A stretch of 64,000 nucleotides of DNA from CALNXN01 sp942490645 (GCA_942490645.1 CALNXN010000006.1:124001-188000); one strand, 5' to 3'; shown: positions 53,406 to 62,894, counted from the stretch's first letter. Translations and numbers: made by a program. Notes: a model not told the origin generated them from the letters alone.

Positions 53406-54422
53406 TTAGCGGAACGGAGGCGAGTAGAGCAGGCCGCCGTTGGTCCACTGAGCGTTCAGGCCGCGGGCCAGACCGATCGGTGTCTCTTCGCCGATGTTCT
53501 TGGCAAAGATTTCGCCGTAGTTGCCTTCGGCTGCGATGGCACGCTTGGCCCATTCAGCGTCCAGACCCAGCATCTCGCCCAACGTGCCTTCTGTGCCGAC
53601 CAGACGGGCGACTTCAGGGTTGTTGGTGGAGGAGCCGATGTCCGCCACGTTTGCGGATGTGACGCCCAGCTCTTCAGCTGTGATCAGCGCGTTCAACGTC
53701 CAGCGCACGATGTCGCCCCATTCGTTGTCGCCGTGGCGCACAAGTGGGCCCAAGGGCTCTTTGGAGATGATCTCGGGCAGCAGCGTGTGTGCGCTTGGAT
53801 CTTCAAAGGTTGCCCGCTGAGCGGCCAGACCAGATGCGTCTGTCGTGTAGACGTCGCATGCGCCAGCAAGGTACTGCTGCTTGGCTTCTGCGGCTGTCTC
53901 GATCGGGACGGGCTCATAGCTGATGCTGTTGGCACGGAAGAAATCCGCCAGGTTCAGCTCGGTCGTTGTGCCGGTTTGGATGCAGACGGTTGCGCCGTCC
54001 AGATCCTTGGCCGATGAAACGCCCAATTCTTTTGGCACCATGAAGCCTTGGCCGTCATAGTAGTTGATGCCCACGAAGCTGAACTTGAGGTCAACGTCAC
54101 GGCTGAACGTCCATGTCGTGTTACGTGCAAGCATATCGATTTCGCCTGACGCCAGCGCGGTAAAGCGCGTTTTGCCAGTTGTTGGCACGAATTCAACTGC
54201 TGTTGCATCCCCCAGAACAGCGGCAGCGACGGCGCGACATACTGCGACGTCAAAGCCTTTCCACTCGCCATTTGCATCTGGTGCAGCAAAGCCAACCAGA
54301 CCCGTCGTCACGCCGCAATTCAGCTTGCCACGCGCTTTCACATCATCGAGCGTTCCAGCCGCCGCAGCGCCAGCCGCCAAGCCAGCTATGGTCAGCGCGC
54401 CCAAAAATACAGATTTTTTCAT
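53406..54422 (-). CDS. bztA: Polar amino-acid-binding protein BztA
   Basis: A 338-residue periplasmic type 2 solute-binding protein with a signal peptide (MKKSVFLGALTIAGLAAGAAAA). Ligand-lobe sequences: LNCGVTTGLVGFAAPD, WKGFDVAVCRAVAAAVLGD, GEIDMLARNTTWTFSRD and CDVYTTDASGLAA. It captures acidic and amide amino acids for BztBCD. Start 54422 has GGAAGAGG 6 nt upstream. First gene of bztABCD. Confidence 0.95.
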   Translation of the reverse strand: MKKSVFLGALTIAGLAAGAAAAGTLDDVKARGKLNCGVTTGLVGFAAPDANGEWKGFDVAVCRAVAAAVLGDATAVEFVPTTGKTRFTALASGEIDMLARNTTWTFSRDVDLKFSFVGINYYDGQGFMVPKELGVSSAKDLDGATVCIQTGTTTELNLADFFRANSISYEPVPIETAAEAKQQYLAGACDVYTTDASGLAAQRATFEDPSAHTLLPEIISKEPLGPLVRHGDNEWGDIVRWTLNALITAEELGVTSANVADIGSSTNNPEVARLVGTEGTLGEMLGLDAEWAKRAIAAEGNYGEIFAKNIGEETPIGLARGLNAQWTNGGLLYSPPFR

Positions 54423-54523
54423 TTTTACCTCTTCCTGATTTTCCGCCACATTAAGGACGGTTCAACCGGTGTGAGTACAACCGGAGGTGATGCTGAAAGG
54501 AATTTCCCTCTTCAGTGGGCATC

Positions 54524-54553
54524 ATTTTGCTCGGATTCATCGCGAAACGTCAA
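54524..54553 (-). promoter_or_regulatory. Possible promoter of bztABCD
   Basis: Reading leftward: -35 TTGACG (54553-54548), an 18-nt spacer, -10 CAAAAT (54529-54524), about 100 nt before bztA. The -10 is poor; assigned by eye. Confidence 0.35.
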
Positions 54554-54618
54554 GGGTTTGATCACCAAAAACGTTGCTCTTCAAAAGCCTAGGTCTCAGC
54601 CGCTTATTAAGTCGGCAG

Positions 54619-55332
54619 CTAATTTGGACCCGATAAGTCAAACACCTGTTTGGCATGAATAAATGCCACTTTTTTAATCAACGCGGTGCTCTCAGCTTCT
54701 TCGTCGGCGCCCCATTGTTCGGCCTGCCAATTCTCATCAAGGCGGGAAATTTCCCATATTTCCGCTGCGTCAAGCAAGCTTTGGGCACATGCAAATCCAA
54801 GAATCAGCGACCCAGACAGGCTCACGAGATCGTGAAAAGCAGTCAACTGGAAGCTGCCCAGATCATGCACCATCGCGTTCAAGCGGTCCAACGTATCCTG
54901 ATCCTGCGGAGCGTGAATAACACCGACGCGCGGCACCAAACGGGCATTCAACGCTGTAGCTGCCCAGTCCAAAATCGGATCCCACAACGCCGTCTGACGT
55001 GCCACCAACGCCTCGGGGCTATCTGCACGGTAGCACAGCAGATCGCTGTCGCCATAAGCCGCCAACATATCCGCAACTTCCGCATGTTGGATAGCAACCT
55101 TGTCGATGGCCGCGTTGGCAGAACGCGTGAAAGGCATCGACAAAGGCTGGATCACCTCTGGCTGTGCGTCCCATTCCGCCGCAATCGTCTGCGCGAATTC
55201 TTCGGTCGGCACGATTAACCCGCGCTTGGCCGGTGTCTTGACAGGGCGACCGTCCAGCGAAACGCCAAAGCCACTGCTTTCTTTCACGACACGCGCTTCT
55301 TTCCAGAAGCGTTTGGATTTCCAAGCGCTCAT
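54619..55332 (-). CDS. ATP12-family F1-ATPase assembly chaperone
   Basis: 237 residues of the ATP12 family, which in mitochondria chaperones the F1 alpha subunit. Conserved blocks: VSLDGRPVKTPAKRGLIVPT, EWDAQPEVIQPLSMPFTR and DLLCYRADSPEAL, plus the C-terminal helical domain. No atp genes are near. Its start overlaps the HAD gene end by 4 nt, and it is the last gene of the degQ-to-ATP12 operon. Confidence 0.9.
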   Translation of the reverse strand: MSAWKSKRFWKEARVVKESSGFGVSLDGRPVKTPAKRGLIVPTEEFAQTIAAEWDAQPEVIQPLSMPFTRSANAAIDKVAIQHAEVADMLAAYGDSDLLCYRADSPEALVARQTALWDPILDWAATALNARLVPRVGVIHAPQDQDTLDRLNAMVHDLGSFQLTAFHDLVSLSGSLILGFACAQSLLDAAEIWEISRLDENWQAEQWGADEEAESTALIKKVAFIHAKQVFDLSGPN

Positions 55333-56012
55333 GCGGTTTGCCTCCAGATGTGCTCAAGCGATCCGGGAAGGTCTTCAAAAGACTTGATCAGACGCGCCGC
55401 GCCGTGCAGCGTTTCAGGTCGGTGATACCCCCAACTCACACCGATGAACGGCACGCCAGCCGCCGTCGCCATCTCCATGTCAAAAGTGGTGTCACCGATC
55501 ATCACTGTGTTTTCCGTATCCACGCCTGTATCGCGCATCGCGGCGAAGATCATCGAAGGATTCGGCTTGGAAGGATGTGTGTCGGCAACTTGTTGAGTGA
55601 TGAAATGCCCTTGCAGATCATGTGCTTCGATCAATTTGTCCAATCCGCGTTTGGACTTGCCCGTAGCAATGCCCAGCAATGTGTCAGGCTGAGCCCGCAG
55701 CAGGCGAAGAGCGTCCAGCGCGCCCGGGTACAGGGGCGATGATTGCGCCGCACCGGTGCGCGCGCGCAGCGTCATATAACTGTCTTTGTAGGCCTCGACC
55801 ATGAGGCGATGCTGTGCTGCTTCCAGATCAGGCGCCAAGCGCTCCATCGCGACGTGCAGCGACAAACCCACGATGCTCAGGATAACGGCGCGCGCCGGGG
55901 CAGCCTGACCCACGGCATCAAAAGCCAGCGTCATCGCCGCAACGATGTCGCCCTGACTGTCGACCAGCGTTCCGTCCACATCAAAAATCACCAACCGCAA
56001 TGCCGTGCTCAT
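55329..56012 (-). CDS. HAD-superfamily hydrolase (phosphoglycolate phosphatase-like)
   Basis: 227 residues. HAD motif I FDVDGTLVDSQGD with nucleophile Asp, an alpha-helical cap, motif II GIATGKSKRGLD and motif IV MIGDTTFDMEMA. The subfamily hydrolyses small phosphate esters; phosphoglycolate is one possibility. Coupled to the pseudouridine synthase upstream (ATGA) and to the ATP12 gene downstream. Confidence 0.87.
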   Translation of the reverse strand: MSTALRLVIFDVDGTLVDSQGDIVAAMTLAFDAVGQAAPARAVILSIVGLSLHVAMERLAPDLEAAQHRLMVEAYKDSYMTLRARTGAAQSSPLYPGALDALRLLRAQPDTLLGIATGKSKRGLDKLIEAHDLQGHFITQQVADTHPSKPNPSMIFAAMRDTGVDTENTVMIGDTTFDMEMATAAGVPFIGVSWGYHRPETLHGAARLIKSFEDLPGSLEHIWRQTA

Positions 56013-57055
56013 CAAAGCGCCTCAAACGGGTCTTCTGCAGCCAGATCTTCTGTCCAGCCAAAGGTGTCCCAACTGTGGGCCATATGCTCGGGCATCTCGG
56101 CTGTCACGGACACGGTTTTTCGCGTTGTCGGGTGTTCAAACCGCATCATCCGGGCATGCAAATGCAGCTTTTTGGAGATGACGCCGCCCAGCTGCGCGCC
56201 CCAGCCATCGCCCATGTTTTCCTGACCCGAGCCGCCGTATTTGCCATCCCCGATGATCGGATGGCCGATCTCGGCCATATGCGCGCGCAGCTGATGCGTA
56301 CGTCCGGTGACAGGCTCCATGGCCACCCATGCCGCACGCGAGCCAACCCGGTAGAGCGTGGCATAAAGCGTGTGCGCGCGCTTGGCGCCCGGTGTGTCTT
56401 CGACGTCGCGCGGGTGGACGGCGATCATCTTTTCACCTTCACCACTTGCGCCGCGACCGCCCGCTTTGACCAATCCGTATTTGATTTCGCCGAGGTACGG
56501 CGTTGGCACACCCGCCACCAGCGCCCAGTAGATCTTGCGCGTCTCCCGGTGGCGCATGGCCGCGGTCAGTGCCTTGGCCGCCAGCCGTGTCCGCGCCAAC
56601 AGCAAAACACCTGATGTGTCACGATCTAGCCTGTGCACAAGTCGCGGCTTTTCATCATAATCGAACTTCAGCGCCTCAGACAACGCATCCACATGGCGGT
56701 CCGATTGGCCCGAACCGCCTTGCACGGCCAAACCCGCAGGCTTGTTCAATGCGATCACGTCGTCATCGCGGTAGATCACGCAGGCGCGGATCATCTTGGC
56801 GTCTGCCTCCGATACGCGGGTCCGCGGTGGTGGCGCCGGAGCGGCCGTGTCCGGCAGTGGTGGAATGCGCACTTTTTGCCCCGCCTCCAGACGGGTTGCG
56901 GCCTTGACCCGGCCTCCATCCACACGAATTTCGCCCTTGCGGCACATCTTTTCCAGACGGCCCTGACTGATCAACGGGAACTGCCGCTTGAACCATCTGT
57001 CCAAACGCTGATCCGCATCGTCATCCTGCACGGTGAGTGTTTGCACTCGGCTCAT
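56012..57055 (-). CDS. RluA-family pseudouridine synthase (RluC-like)
   Basis: 347 residues: S4 RNA-binding domain (DQRLDRWFKRQFPLISQGRL), then the RluA catalytic core with Asp144 in VHRLDRDTSGVL, and GRTHQLRAHMAEIGHPIIGD. It isomerises uridines in 23S rRNA; the S4 domain and length fit RluC better than RluA. It overlaps crcB upstream by 4 nt. Confidence 0.88.
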   Translation of the reverse strand: MSRVQTLTVQDDDADQRLDRWFKRQFPLISQGRLEKMCRKGEIRVDGGRVKAATRLEAGQKVRIPPLPDTAAPAPPPRTRVSEADAKMIRACVIYRDDDVIALNKPAGLAVQGGSGQSDRHVDALSEALKFDYDEKPRLVHRLDRDTSGVLLLARTRLAAKALTAAMRHRETRKIYWALVAGVPTPYLGEIKYGLVKAGGRGASGEGEKMIAVHPRDVEDTPGAKRAHTLYATLYRVGSRAAWVAMEPVTGRTHQLRAHMAEIGHPIIGDGKYGGSGQENMGDGWGAQLGGVISKKLHLHARMMRFEHPTTRKTVSVTAEMPEHMAHSWDTFGWTEDLAAEDPFEAL

Positions 57056-57432
57056 GCGAAAACCCCCCGCGCAAAAAGCAGGCCCAGCATCAGCCCTGCC
57101 ACCGATAGTCCGACAGACAAGACCATATACAGGGCCGCTGACCCCAGCTGTCCGCGCTCAATCAGTGTAACGGTTTCCAGTGAGAACGCCGAAAAGGTCG
57201 TGAACCCGCCCAGAAGGCCCGTCATCACCAGCGGGCTGAGGTGGGTCAGCCCCTTCTGCGCAGCGGCAACCACAAAAACACCCATCAGAAACGACCCCAC
57301 GATGTTGACGAACATGATCGCCACAGGAAACTCCGACGGGCCTGTCAGGCGCAGAACTGCCACGCCGGACAGAAACCGCAAAACAGAGCCGACCGCCCCG
57401 CCCAACGCTACATATAAGACCGATGTCATCAT
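57052..57432 (-). CDS. crcB: Fluoride channel CrcB/Fluc
   Basis: 126 residues, four membrane helices, with GGAVGSVLRF, VNIVGSFLMG and the pore motif GGFTTFSAFSLE. It forms a dual-topology dimer exporting fluoride. Its intergenic leader is only 31 nt, so no fluoride riboswitch fits. It sits inside an operon with rarA upstream and rluC-like downstream. Confidence 0.93.
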   Translation of the reverse strand: MMTSVLYVALGGAVGSVLRFLSGVAVLRLTGPSEFPVAIMFVNIVGSFLMGVFVVAAAQKGLTHLSPLVMTGLLGGFTTFSAFSLETVTLIERGQLGSAALYMVLSVGLSVAGLMLGLLFARGVFA

Positions 57433-57463
57433 GCGCGACCTGTCACGCGTTGACGCCGGGATG

Positions 57464-58771
57464 TCAAGTTTCGCGCTTGGCGCGCAGCTTGGCGAAATAC
57501 TCCATGCGCTTTTTCAGATCGCGTTCAAATCCACGTTCGACAGGTACATAGAGATCCGGGCGCGCCATTGTCTCGGGAAAATAGTTCTGGCCTGAAAAAC
57601 CATCTTCGGCATCGTGATCGTAATCATAACCCGCGCCATACCCTTGATCCTTCATCATCGACGTTGCCGCGTTCAAAATGTGTTTGGGCGGCGGCTCGGA
57701 ACCGGTGCGCTTGGCTTCCTTGCGCGCGCCTTTGTAAGCGACGTAGGTGGCATTGGATTTCGGGGCGAGCGCCAGATAGATCAACGCCTGCGCGATGGCC
57801 AATTCGCCTTCGGGGCTGCCCAACCTCTCGAATGTTTCCCAGCTTTGCAGGCATACAGATTGCGCCTGCGGGTCAGCCAACCCGATATCTTCGACGGCCA
57901 TACGGGTGATCCGCCGCGCCAGATAACGCGGATCTTCGCCCCCCTCCAGCATCCGTGCAAACCAATAGAGTGCGGCGTCGGGATCTGATCCGCGCACGGA
58001 TTTATGCAGCGCCGAAATCAGGTTGTAGTGAGCATCGCCGCTTTTGTCATATTGTGCGGCTCGCCGCATCAGTCGCGCGCCGAGTGCGGTTGGGTCGAGT
58101 TTGCCTTCGACTTTCCAGGCGGCCACCTGTTCGATCAGGTTGAGTAAAGCCCGCCCGTCGCCATCTGCCATTTCCAACAGCGCCTCGCGTGCCGGACCAT
58201 CCAGCGGCAAGCCCACTCCCAACTCCTGCTCCGCGCGTTGCGCAAGCCGCTCCAACTCAGCCAATGACAATCGCTCCAGCACCAGCACCTGCGCGCGGCT
58301 GAGTAGAGCGGCGTTCAATTCGAAGGACGGGTTCTCCGTTGTGGCCCCGACCAACAGGATCGTACCGTCTTCCATATGCGGCAGAAACCCGTCCTGCTGC
58401 GCCTTGTTGAAACGGTGTATTTCGTCGACAAAAAGCAGCGTGCCCTGCCCGTTTTGCCGCCTGATCTTGGCCGCCTCAAAAACCTTGCGCAGATCAGGTA
58501 CACCCGTAAAAATCGCACTGATCTGCACAAAATGCAGGTCCGTCTCATGCGCCAATAGCCGCGCGATTGTGGTCTTGCCCACACCCGGTGGGCCCCAGAA
58601 CACCAGCGAACTCAGCGCTCCGGATGCCAACATCACGGTCAACGGCGCCTCAGCACCCAGTACCTTGTCCTGACCGATCACCTCCGACAGAGATGTCGGG
58701 CGCAATCGGTCCGCCAAGGGCCGGTGACCCGTTGAGGTGGCTGCGGGTTCGCTGTCAAACAGGTCTGCCAC
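57464..58771 (-). CDS. rarA: Replication-associated recombination protein A
   Basis: A 435-residue AAA+ ATPase: Walker A FWGPPGVGKTT (~58-68), Walker B LLFVDEIHRFNKAQQD, sensor GATTENPSFELN, and the C-terminal tetramerisation domain (MRRAAQYDKSGDAHYN, RMLEGGEDPRYLARR). It acts at stalled replication forks. It starts 4 nt after the degQ stop. Confidence 0.95.
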   Translation of the reverse strand: MADLFDSEPAATSTGHRPLADRLRPTSLSEVIGQDKVLGAEAPLTVMLASGALSSLVFWGPPGVGKTTIARLLAHETDLHFVQISAIFTGVPDLRKVFEAAKIRRQNGQGTLLFVDEIHRFNKAQQDGFLPHMEDGTILLVGATTENPSFELNAALLSRAQVLVLERLSLAELERLAQRAEQELGVGLPLDGPAREALLEMADGDGRALLNLIEQVAAWKVEGKLDPTALGARLMRRAAQYDKSGDAHYNLISALHKSVRGSDPDAALYWFARMLEGGEDPRYLARRITRMAVEDIGLADPQAQSVCLQSWETFERLGSPEGELAIAQALIYLALAPKSNATYVAYKGARKEAKRTGSEPPPKHILNAATSMMKDQGYGAGYDYDHDAEDGFSGQNYFPETMARPDLYVPVERGFERDLKKRMEYFAKLRAKRET

Positions 58772-58775
58772 GGCG

Positions 58776-60152
58776 TCAGATCCTGAACTGCAAAGCGACG
58801 CGGTTGTTGCCCCGCTGCACGGTAATTACAAAGGTACGCGCCCCACTCGCAAAGGCGTCTACAACGGCATCTGGGTGATTCATTTCCACCCCGTTGATCT
58901 CGACGATTACATCCCCCGTGCGAAGCCCTACCCGCGGGGCGACAGGGCCGCTATTGGCCACCAAAACGCCTTCGGTTTCCAAGGGTAGATTGTACTCTGC
59001 CAGCACCGCCGGGTTTACGCGCAAGACACGCAATCCGGGCAAAACGCTGCTCCGGGTCAATTCGGTTTCATCGCGCGGGGGTTCATCAGGTGCCGCCATC
59101 AACTCTACGGCGATATCTTCGCTAACCCCGCCCCGTATCCGTGTCACCTGCGCTTGCTTGCCCAATCCGGTTACGCTCATTCTGTAGACCATTTCCGAGG
59201 GTGTGTTCACTGGCTGGCCGTTCACTGCGGTGATCACGTCGCCAACCTTTACATCGGCCTCCGCAAATGGGCTTTGGCGGTGCACGCCGGACACGATGAT
59301 GCCCTCGGGCCGATCGAGCCCAAAGGCTTGCGCCATATCCGAGTCCAACGCCTGACCGCTCATTCCCGCCCATGGCCGACCAAATGCTGTTTCGCCTGCC
59401 CGCGCCTGCTCAACGAATGCGGCAACCAGATCGGCTGGGATCGCGAATCCGATACCGTTGGAGCCGCCAGACCGGGTCAGGATCGAGGTGTTGATCCCAA
59501 TCAACCGCCCATGCATGTCGATCAGCGCCCCCCCGGAATTGCCCGGATTGATAGGCGCATCTGTCTGGATGAAATATCCTTGTCCCTGCCCCGCAGATCC
59601 GCCAGACCGCGCCAGCCCAGAAACAATGCCCGAAGACACCGTTTGCCCGACCCCAAAAGGGTTTCCGATGGCCAGTGCCAACTCGCCGACCTCAACTGTG
59701 TCACTGGGGCGCAGGGCAAGCGACGGCAAGTCCTGCGCGTCTTCCAACTGTAGAATGGCCAGATCGCTTTCGGCATCCCCCAGCAACACCCGCGCGCTGT
59801 ATTCACGCCGGTCAGCCAACACCACGCGGATATCCGTAGCCATCCCGACCACGTGATAGTTCGACACAACAATGCCATCACCCGACAGGATGACACCCGA
59901 CCCAAGGGAGTTCTGCACGCGTGGTCGTTCCATTTCCGGGCTGCTGAAGAACCGCTCGAAAAACGGGTCGCGCCGCAGTGGCGTGGCACGCGCAGCAGTG
60001 ATGATCTTGGCGTAGATGTTGACCACTGCCGGCGTTGCGTCTTTGACCAGCGGCACAAAACTCAACTGCATTTGCGCTGGAGACGTGGGGACTTGCTGTG
60101 CCTGGCCAGCGGTACCGACGGCGAATGCCATGATGATGAACAAATATCTCAT
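58776..60152 (-). CDS. degQ: Periplasmic serine protease, DegP/DegQ family
   Basis: 458 residues with a signal peptide (MRYLFIIMAFAVGTAGQA). The trypsin-like triad is H100 (NYHVVG), D130 (ESDLAIL) and S206 (NPGNSGGAL), followed by two PDZ domains (PFAEADVKVGDVITAVNG; VGLRTGDVIVEINGVEM). It degrades or chaperones misfolded envelope proteins. Start 60152 opens the signal peptide; an upstream in-frame ATG is rejected. Promoter likely in the 68 nt after the rplQ terminator. Confidence 0.92.
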   Translation of the reverse strand: MRYLFIIMAFAVGTAGQAQQVPTSPAQMQLSFVPLVKDATPAVVNIYAKIITAARATPLRRDPFFERFFSSPEMERPRVQNSLGSGVILSGDGIVVSNYHVVGMATDIRVVLADRREYSARVLLGDAESDLAILQLEDAQDLPSLALRPSDTVEVGELALAIGNPFGVGQTVSSGIVSGLARSGGSAGQGQGYFIQTDAPINPGNSGGALIDMHGRLIGINTSILTRSGGSNGIGFAIPADLVAAFVEQARAGETAFGRPWAGMSGQALDSDMAQAFGLDRPEGIIVSGVHRQSPFAEADVKVGDVITAVNGQPVNTPSEMVYRMSVTGLGKQAQVTRIRGGVSEDIAVELMAAPDEPPRDETELTRSSVLPGLRVLRVNPAVLAEYNLPLETEGVLVANSGPVAPRVGLRTGDVIVEINGVEMNHPDAVVDAFASGARTFVITVQRGNNRVALQFRI

Positions 60153-60220
60153 GGTTAAGATATGCGCCTTGGTGCGCGAAGGCGCAACAGGGCGGCATCG
60201 CACGACAGCCCATTGCACAA

Positions 60221-60254
60221 GAAAAAGCCCTCGCTCCGCCAGGGAACAAGGGCC
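60221..60254 (-). terminator. Rho-independent terminator of rplQ
   Basis: On the minus strand, stem around GCCCTTG / CGAGGGC then TTTTTCTTG, 24 nt after the rplQ stop. It ends the ribosomal operon before degQ. Confidence 0.75.
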
Positions 60255-60278
60255 AAATCTCTAACAGTTTGCGCGGTC

Positions 60279-60701
60279 TTATTCGTCCGCGGCAGCCTCT
60301 TCGGCGGCAAGGCGTGCTTTGTCGCCAGCACCTTTGGCATCGCGGTCGCGGTCAACGAACTCGATGATGGCCATCGGCGCCATGTCACCGTAGCGGAAGC
60401 CCGCCTTTAGCACGCGCACATAACCGCCTTGGCGATCCTTGTAGCGCGGGCCCAGCACGTCGAACAACTTCGCGACATACTGGTCTTGCTTCAACTTGGA
60501 GGCGGCTTGGCGACGTGCATGCAAGTCACCGCGTTTGGCTAACGTGATCATCTTTTCGATGATCGGACGCAGCTCTTTTGCCTTTGGAAGGGTCGTCTTG
60601 ATCTGCTCATGTTCGATGAGCGAGCCCGCCATGTTCGCCCAGAGCGCCTTGCGGTGCTCATGTGTGCGGTTCAGGCGGCGGTATCCACGTGCGTGACGCA
60701 T
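60279..60701 (-). CDS. rplQ: 50S ribosomal protein L17
   Basis: 140 residues: MRHARGYRRLNRTHEHRKAL start, LIEHEQIKTTLPKAKELRP, and GFRYGDMAPMAIIEFVDRD, with an alanine/glutamate-rich tail as in alphaproteobacteria. Large-subunit protein. Last gene of the rpsM-rpsK-rpoA-rplQ operon; 132 nt after rpoA. Confidence 0.97.
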   Translation of the reverse strand: MRHARGYRRLNRTHEHRKALWANMAGSLIEHEQIKTTLPKAKELRPIIEKMITLAKRGDLHARRQAASKLKQDQYVAKLFDVLGPRYKDRQGGYVRVLKAGFRYGDMAPMAIIEFVDRDRDAKGAGDKARLAAEEAAADE

Positions 60702-60833
60702 TTCAGTTCTCCAAATGTGTGCCCTCTACGGGCGTTTTTGCTTTGTCTGACCGGATGATGCGTGTCACCCGGTTCTCCTTGGGGCAGATGCCCGTGTTGT
60801 CCCCGCCTCGATCGCGGGCATTGCGAAGACCCC

Positions 60834-61850
60834 TTAGAAGGAGTCTTCGAATTTCTTGGCCAGATCTTCGATGTTGTCTGGTGGCCAGTCTTCGACGTCC
60901 ATACCGAGGTGCAGACCCATGCCCGACAAGACTTCCTTGATCTCGTTCAGGGACTTACGGCCAAAGTTCGGCGTGCGCAGCATTTCTGCTTCGGTCTTCT
61001 GGATCAAATCGCCAATGTAGACAATATTGTCGTTTTTCAAGCAGTTGGCCGAACGCACGGACAGTTCCAGCTCGTCCACTTTCTTGAGCAGCAGCGGGTT
61101 GAATTCCAGACCGTCGTCATCATCCTGACGCGATGCGGATTCAGGCTCGTCGAAGTTGACGAAGATGCCCAACTGGTCCTGCAGGATGCGTGCAGCAAAG
61201 GCCACGGCGTCATCCGGCGTGATGGAGCCGTCTGTTTCAACTTTCATCGTCAGCTTGTCATAGTCCAGCACCTGACCTTCGCGGGTCGGCTGAACGTCAT
61301 AAGACACTTTCTTGACCGGCGAGTAGATCGCGTCGATCGGGATCAATCCGATGGGTGCGTCCTCTGGTTTGTTCTTTTCGGCCGAAACATACCCTTTACC
61401 GACGTTGACCGTCAGTTCCATGTAGACGTCCGCACCATCATCAAGGTGGCAGATCACATGTTCACGGTTCAGGATTTCGATTCCGGCGGAATCGGAAATA
61501 TCACCGGCTGTTACAACACCCGGACCCTTGGCAGAGATGGACAGGCGCTTGGGCCCTTCCACTTCCATCCGCAGGGACACGCCCTTGAGGTTCAGAATGA
61601 TGTCGGTAACGTCTTCGCGGACGCCCGCAACAGACGAAAACTCGTGCAAAACGTTGTCGATCTGCACAGATGTGATAGCGGCGCCTTGCAGCGAGCTCAT
61701 CAAAACGCGGCGCAGCGCGTTGCCCATCGTCAGACCAAAACCGCGCTCAAGCGGTTCGGCAACGACTGTTGCCTGACGCGCAGGGTCGTTGCCAGGTTTG
61801 ACATCCAATTGTTGAGGCTTGATCAATTCAGCCCAGTTTTTGTGGATCAT
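60834..61850 (-). CDS. rpoA: RNA polymerase alpha subunit
   Basis: 338 residues. N-terminal assembly domain (GFGLTMGNALRRVLMSSLQG) and C-terminal DNA- and activator-binding domain (ELSVRSANCLKNDNIVYIGD, KSLNEIKEVLSGMGLHLGMD). Start 61850 (MIHKNWAELIKPQQL) is the family start; an upstream ATG is rejected. A terminator-like hairpin lies between it and rpsK. Confidence 0.97.
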   Translation of the reverse strand: MIHKNWAELIKPQQLDVKPGNDPARQATVVAEPLERGFGLTMGNALRRVLMSSLQGAAITSVQIDNVLHEFSSVAGVREDVTDIILNLKGVSLRMEVEGPKRLSISAKGPGVVTAGDISDSAGIEILNREHVICHLDDGADVYMELTVNVGKGYVSAEKNKPEDAPIGLIPIDAIYSPVKKVSYDVQPTREGQVLDYDKLTMKVETDGSITPDDAVAFAARILQDQLGIFVNFDEPESASRQDDDDGLEFNPLLLKKVDELELSVRSANCLKNDNIVYIGDLIQKTEAEMLRTPNFGRKSLNEIKEVLSGMGLHLGMDVEDWPPDNIEDLAKKFEDSF

Positions 61851-61909
61851 GCTGTCCCTCCATCCTTGTCCGTGCCCCATGTCCCGAAGGTGCGGACGCT
61901 CGAGGTTTC

Positions 61910-61953
61910 AAAAAAGCGGATTGGGGCCGCGCGGAAACCTCGCGCAGCCCCAA
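61910..61953 (-). terminator. Terminator-like hairpin between rpsK and rpoA
   Basis: Minus strand: 13-bp stem TTGGGGCTGCGCG / CGCGCGGCCCCAA (one wobble), then TCCGC and TTTTTT. It lies 14 nt after rpsK and 60 nt before rpoA and would attenuate transcription inside the operon. Confidence 0.65.
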
Positions 61954-61966
61954 GTGTTCGAATGTC

Positions 61967-62356
61967 TCAGACGCGGCGGCGCTTAGGTGGGCGGCAGCCG
62001 TTGTGAGCCATTGGAGTCACGTCACGAATGGACGTGATGTTGAAGCCTGCAGCCGCCAGCGCACGCAGCGCGCTTTCGCGACCAGAGCCGGGGCCCTGCA
62101 CTTCAACTTCCAATGTCTTCACGCCATGCTCTTGCGCCTTGCGGCCCGCGTCTTCTGCGGCCATCTGAGCGGCATAAGGTGTCGATTTACGCGACCCTTT
62201 GAAACCCATTGTGCCCGCCGAAGACCAGCTGATCGCATTGCCCTGAACGTCGGAAATCAGAATTTTGGTGTTGTTGAAGGAGCTGTTCACATGCGCCACA
62301 CCTGCGGCGATGTTCTTGCTGGCCTTTTTCTTAACGCGTACTTTATCACGTGCCAT
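61967..62356 (-). CDS. rpsK: 30S ribosomal protein S11
   Basis: 129 residues with AHVNSSFNNTKILISDVQGN, GFKGSRKSTPYAAQ and the C-terminal DVTPMAHNGCRPPKRRRV. Lies on the small-subunit platform. It is 15 nt after rpsM. Confidence 0.97.
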   Translation of the reverse strand: MARDKVRVKKKASKNIAAGVAHVNSSFNNTKILISDVQGNAISWSSAGTMGFKGSRKSTPYAAQMAAEDAGRKAQEHGVKTLEVEVQGPGSGRESALRALAAAGFNITSIRDVTPMAHNGCRPPKRRRV

Positions 62357-62371
62357 TGATCAGACCCTCCC

Positions 62372-62740
62372 TTATTTCTTCTTACCGGCAATGGCCTTTG
62401 CGGGGCCTTTGCGAGTGCGAGCGTTGGTGTGGGTGCGCTGACCACGGACAGGCAGATTGCGACGGTGGCGCAGGCCACGGTAGCAACCCAGATCCATCAG
62501 GCGCTTGATGTTCATCTGCGTGTCACGACGCAGGTCACCTTCGACAGTCAGGTTCGCGTCAATGTGTTCACGGATTTTCAAGATTTCGGCGTCAGACAAT
62601 TCGTTGACCCGACGGGCCATGTCGATGCCGACCGCTTCGCAGATAAGCTTGGCGGAGGCGTTGCCGATTCCGGTGATATATGTGAGGGCGATGGGAACCC
62701 GCTTTGCAGTCGGGATGTTTACGCCGGCGATACGTGCCAC
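62372..62740 (-). CDS. rpsM: 30S ribosomal protein S13
   Basis: 122 residues: MARIAGVNIPTAKRVPIAL, YITGIGNASAKLICEAVGI, and GLRHRRNLPVRGQRTHTNAR. It contacts the P-site tRNA in the small-subunit head. The start codon is GTG (62740-62738) with AAAGGACA at good spacing. It has its own promoter because the gene upstream of it runs the other way. Confidence 0.97.
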   Translation of the reverse strand: MARIAGVNIPTAKRVPIALTYITGIGNASAKLICEAVGIDMARRVNELSDAEILKIREHIDANLTVEGDLRRDTQMNIKRLMDLGCYRGLRHRRNLPVRGQRTHTNARTRKGPAKAIAGKKK

Positions 62741-62894
62741 GTGTTATGTCCTTTTCGTTGCGGGTCCGTAATACCAGACCCTTTTTTCACAACGTAAGCC
62801 CGAAGCGTTTTGGCGCATCGGGCGTCAGCTGATCAGGTGATCTTGCCATTCAGGAGCGACCTTCAGGCAATTTGATTCTCAGTCGAGATAGCGC

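Noticed and set aside
57433..57463. A fluoride riboswitch before crcB
   Set aside because: Only 31 nt separate rarA and crcB, and the conserved pseudoknot sequence is not seen.
60762..62006. A 414-codon open frame on the plus strand
   Set aside because: Antisense to rpoA and the rpsK end; a composition artefact of a highly expressed gene.
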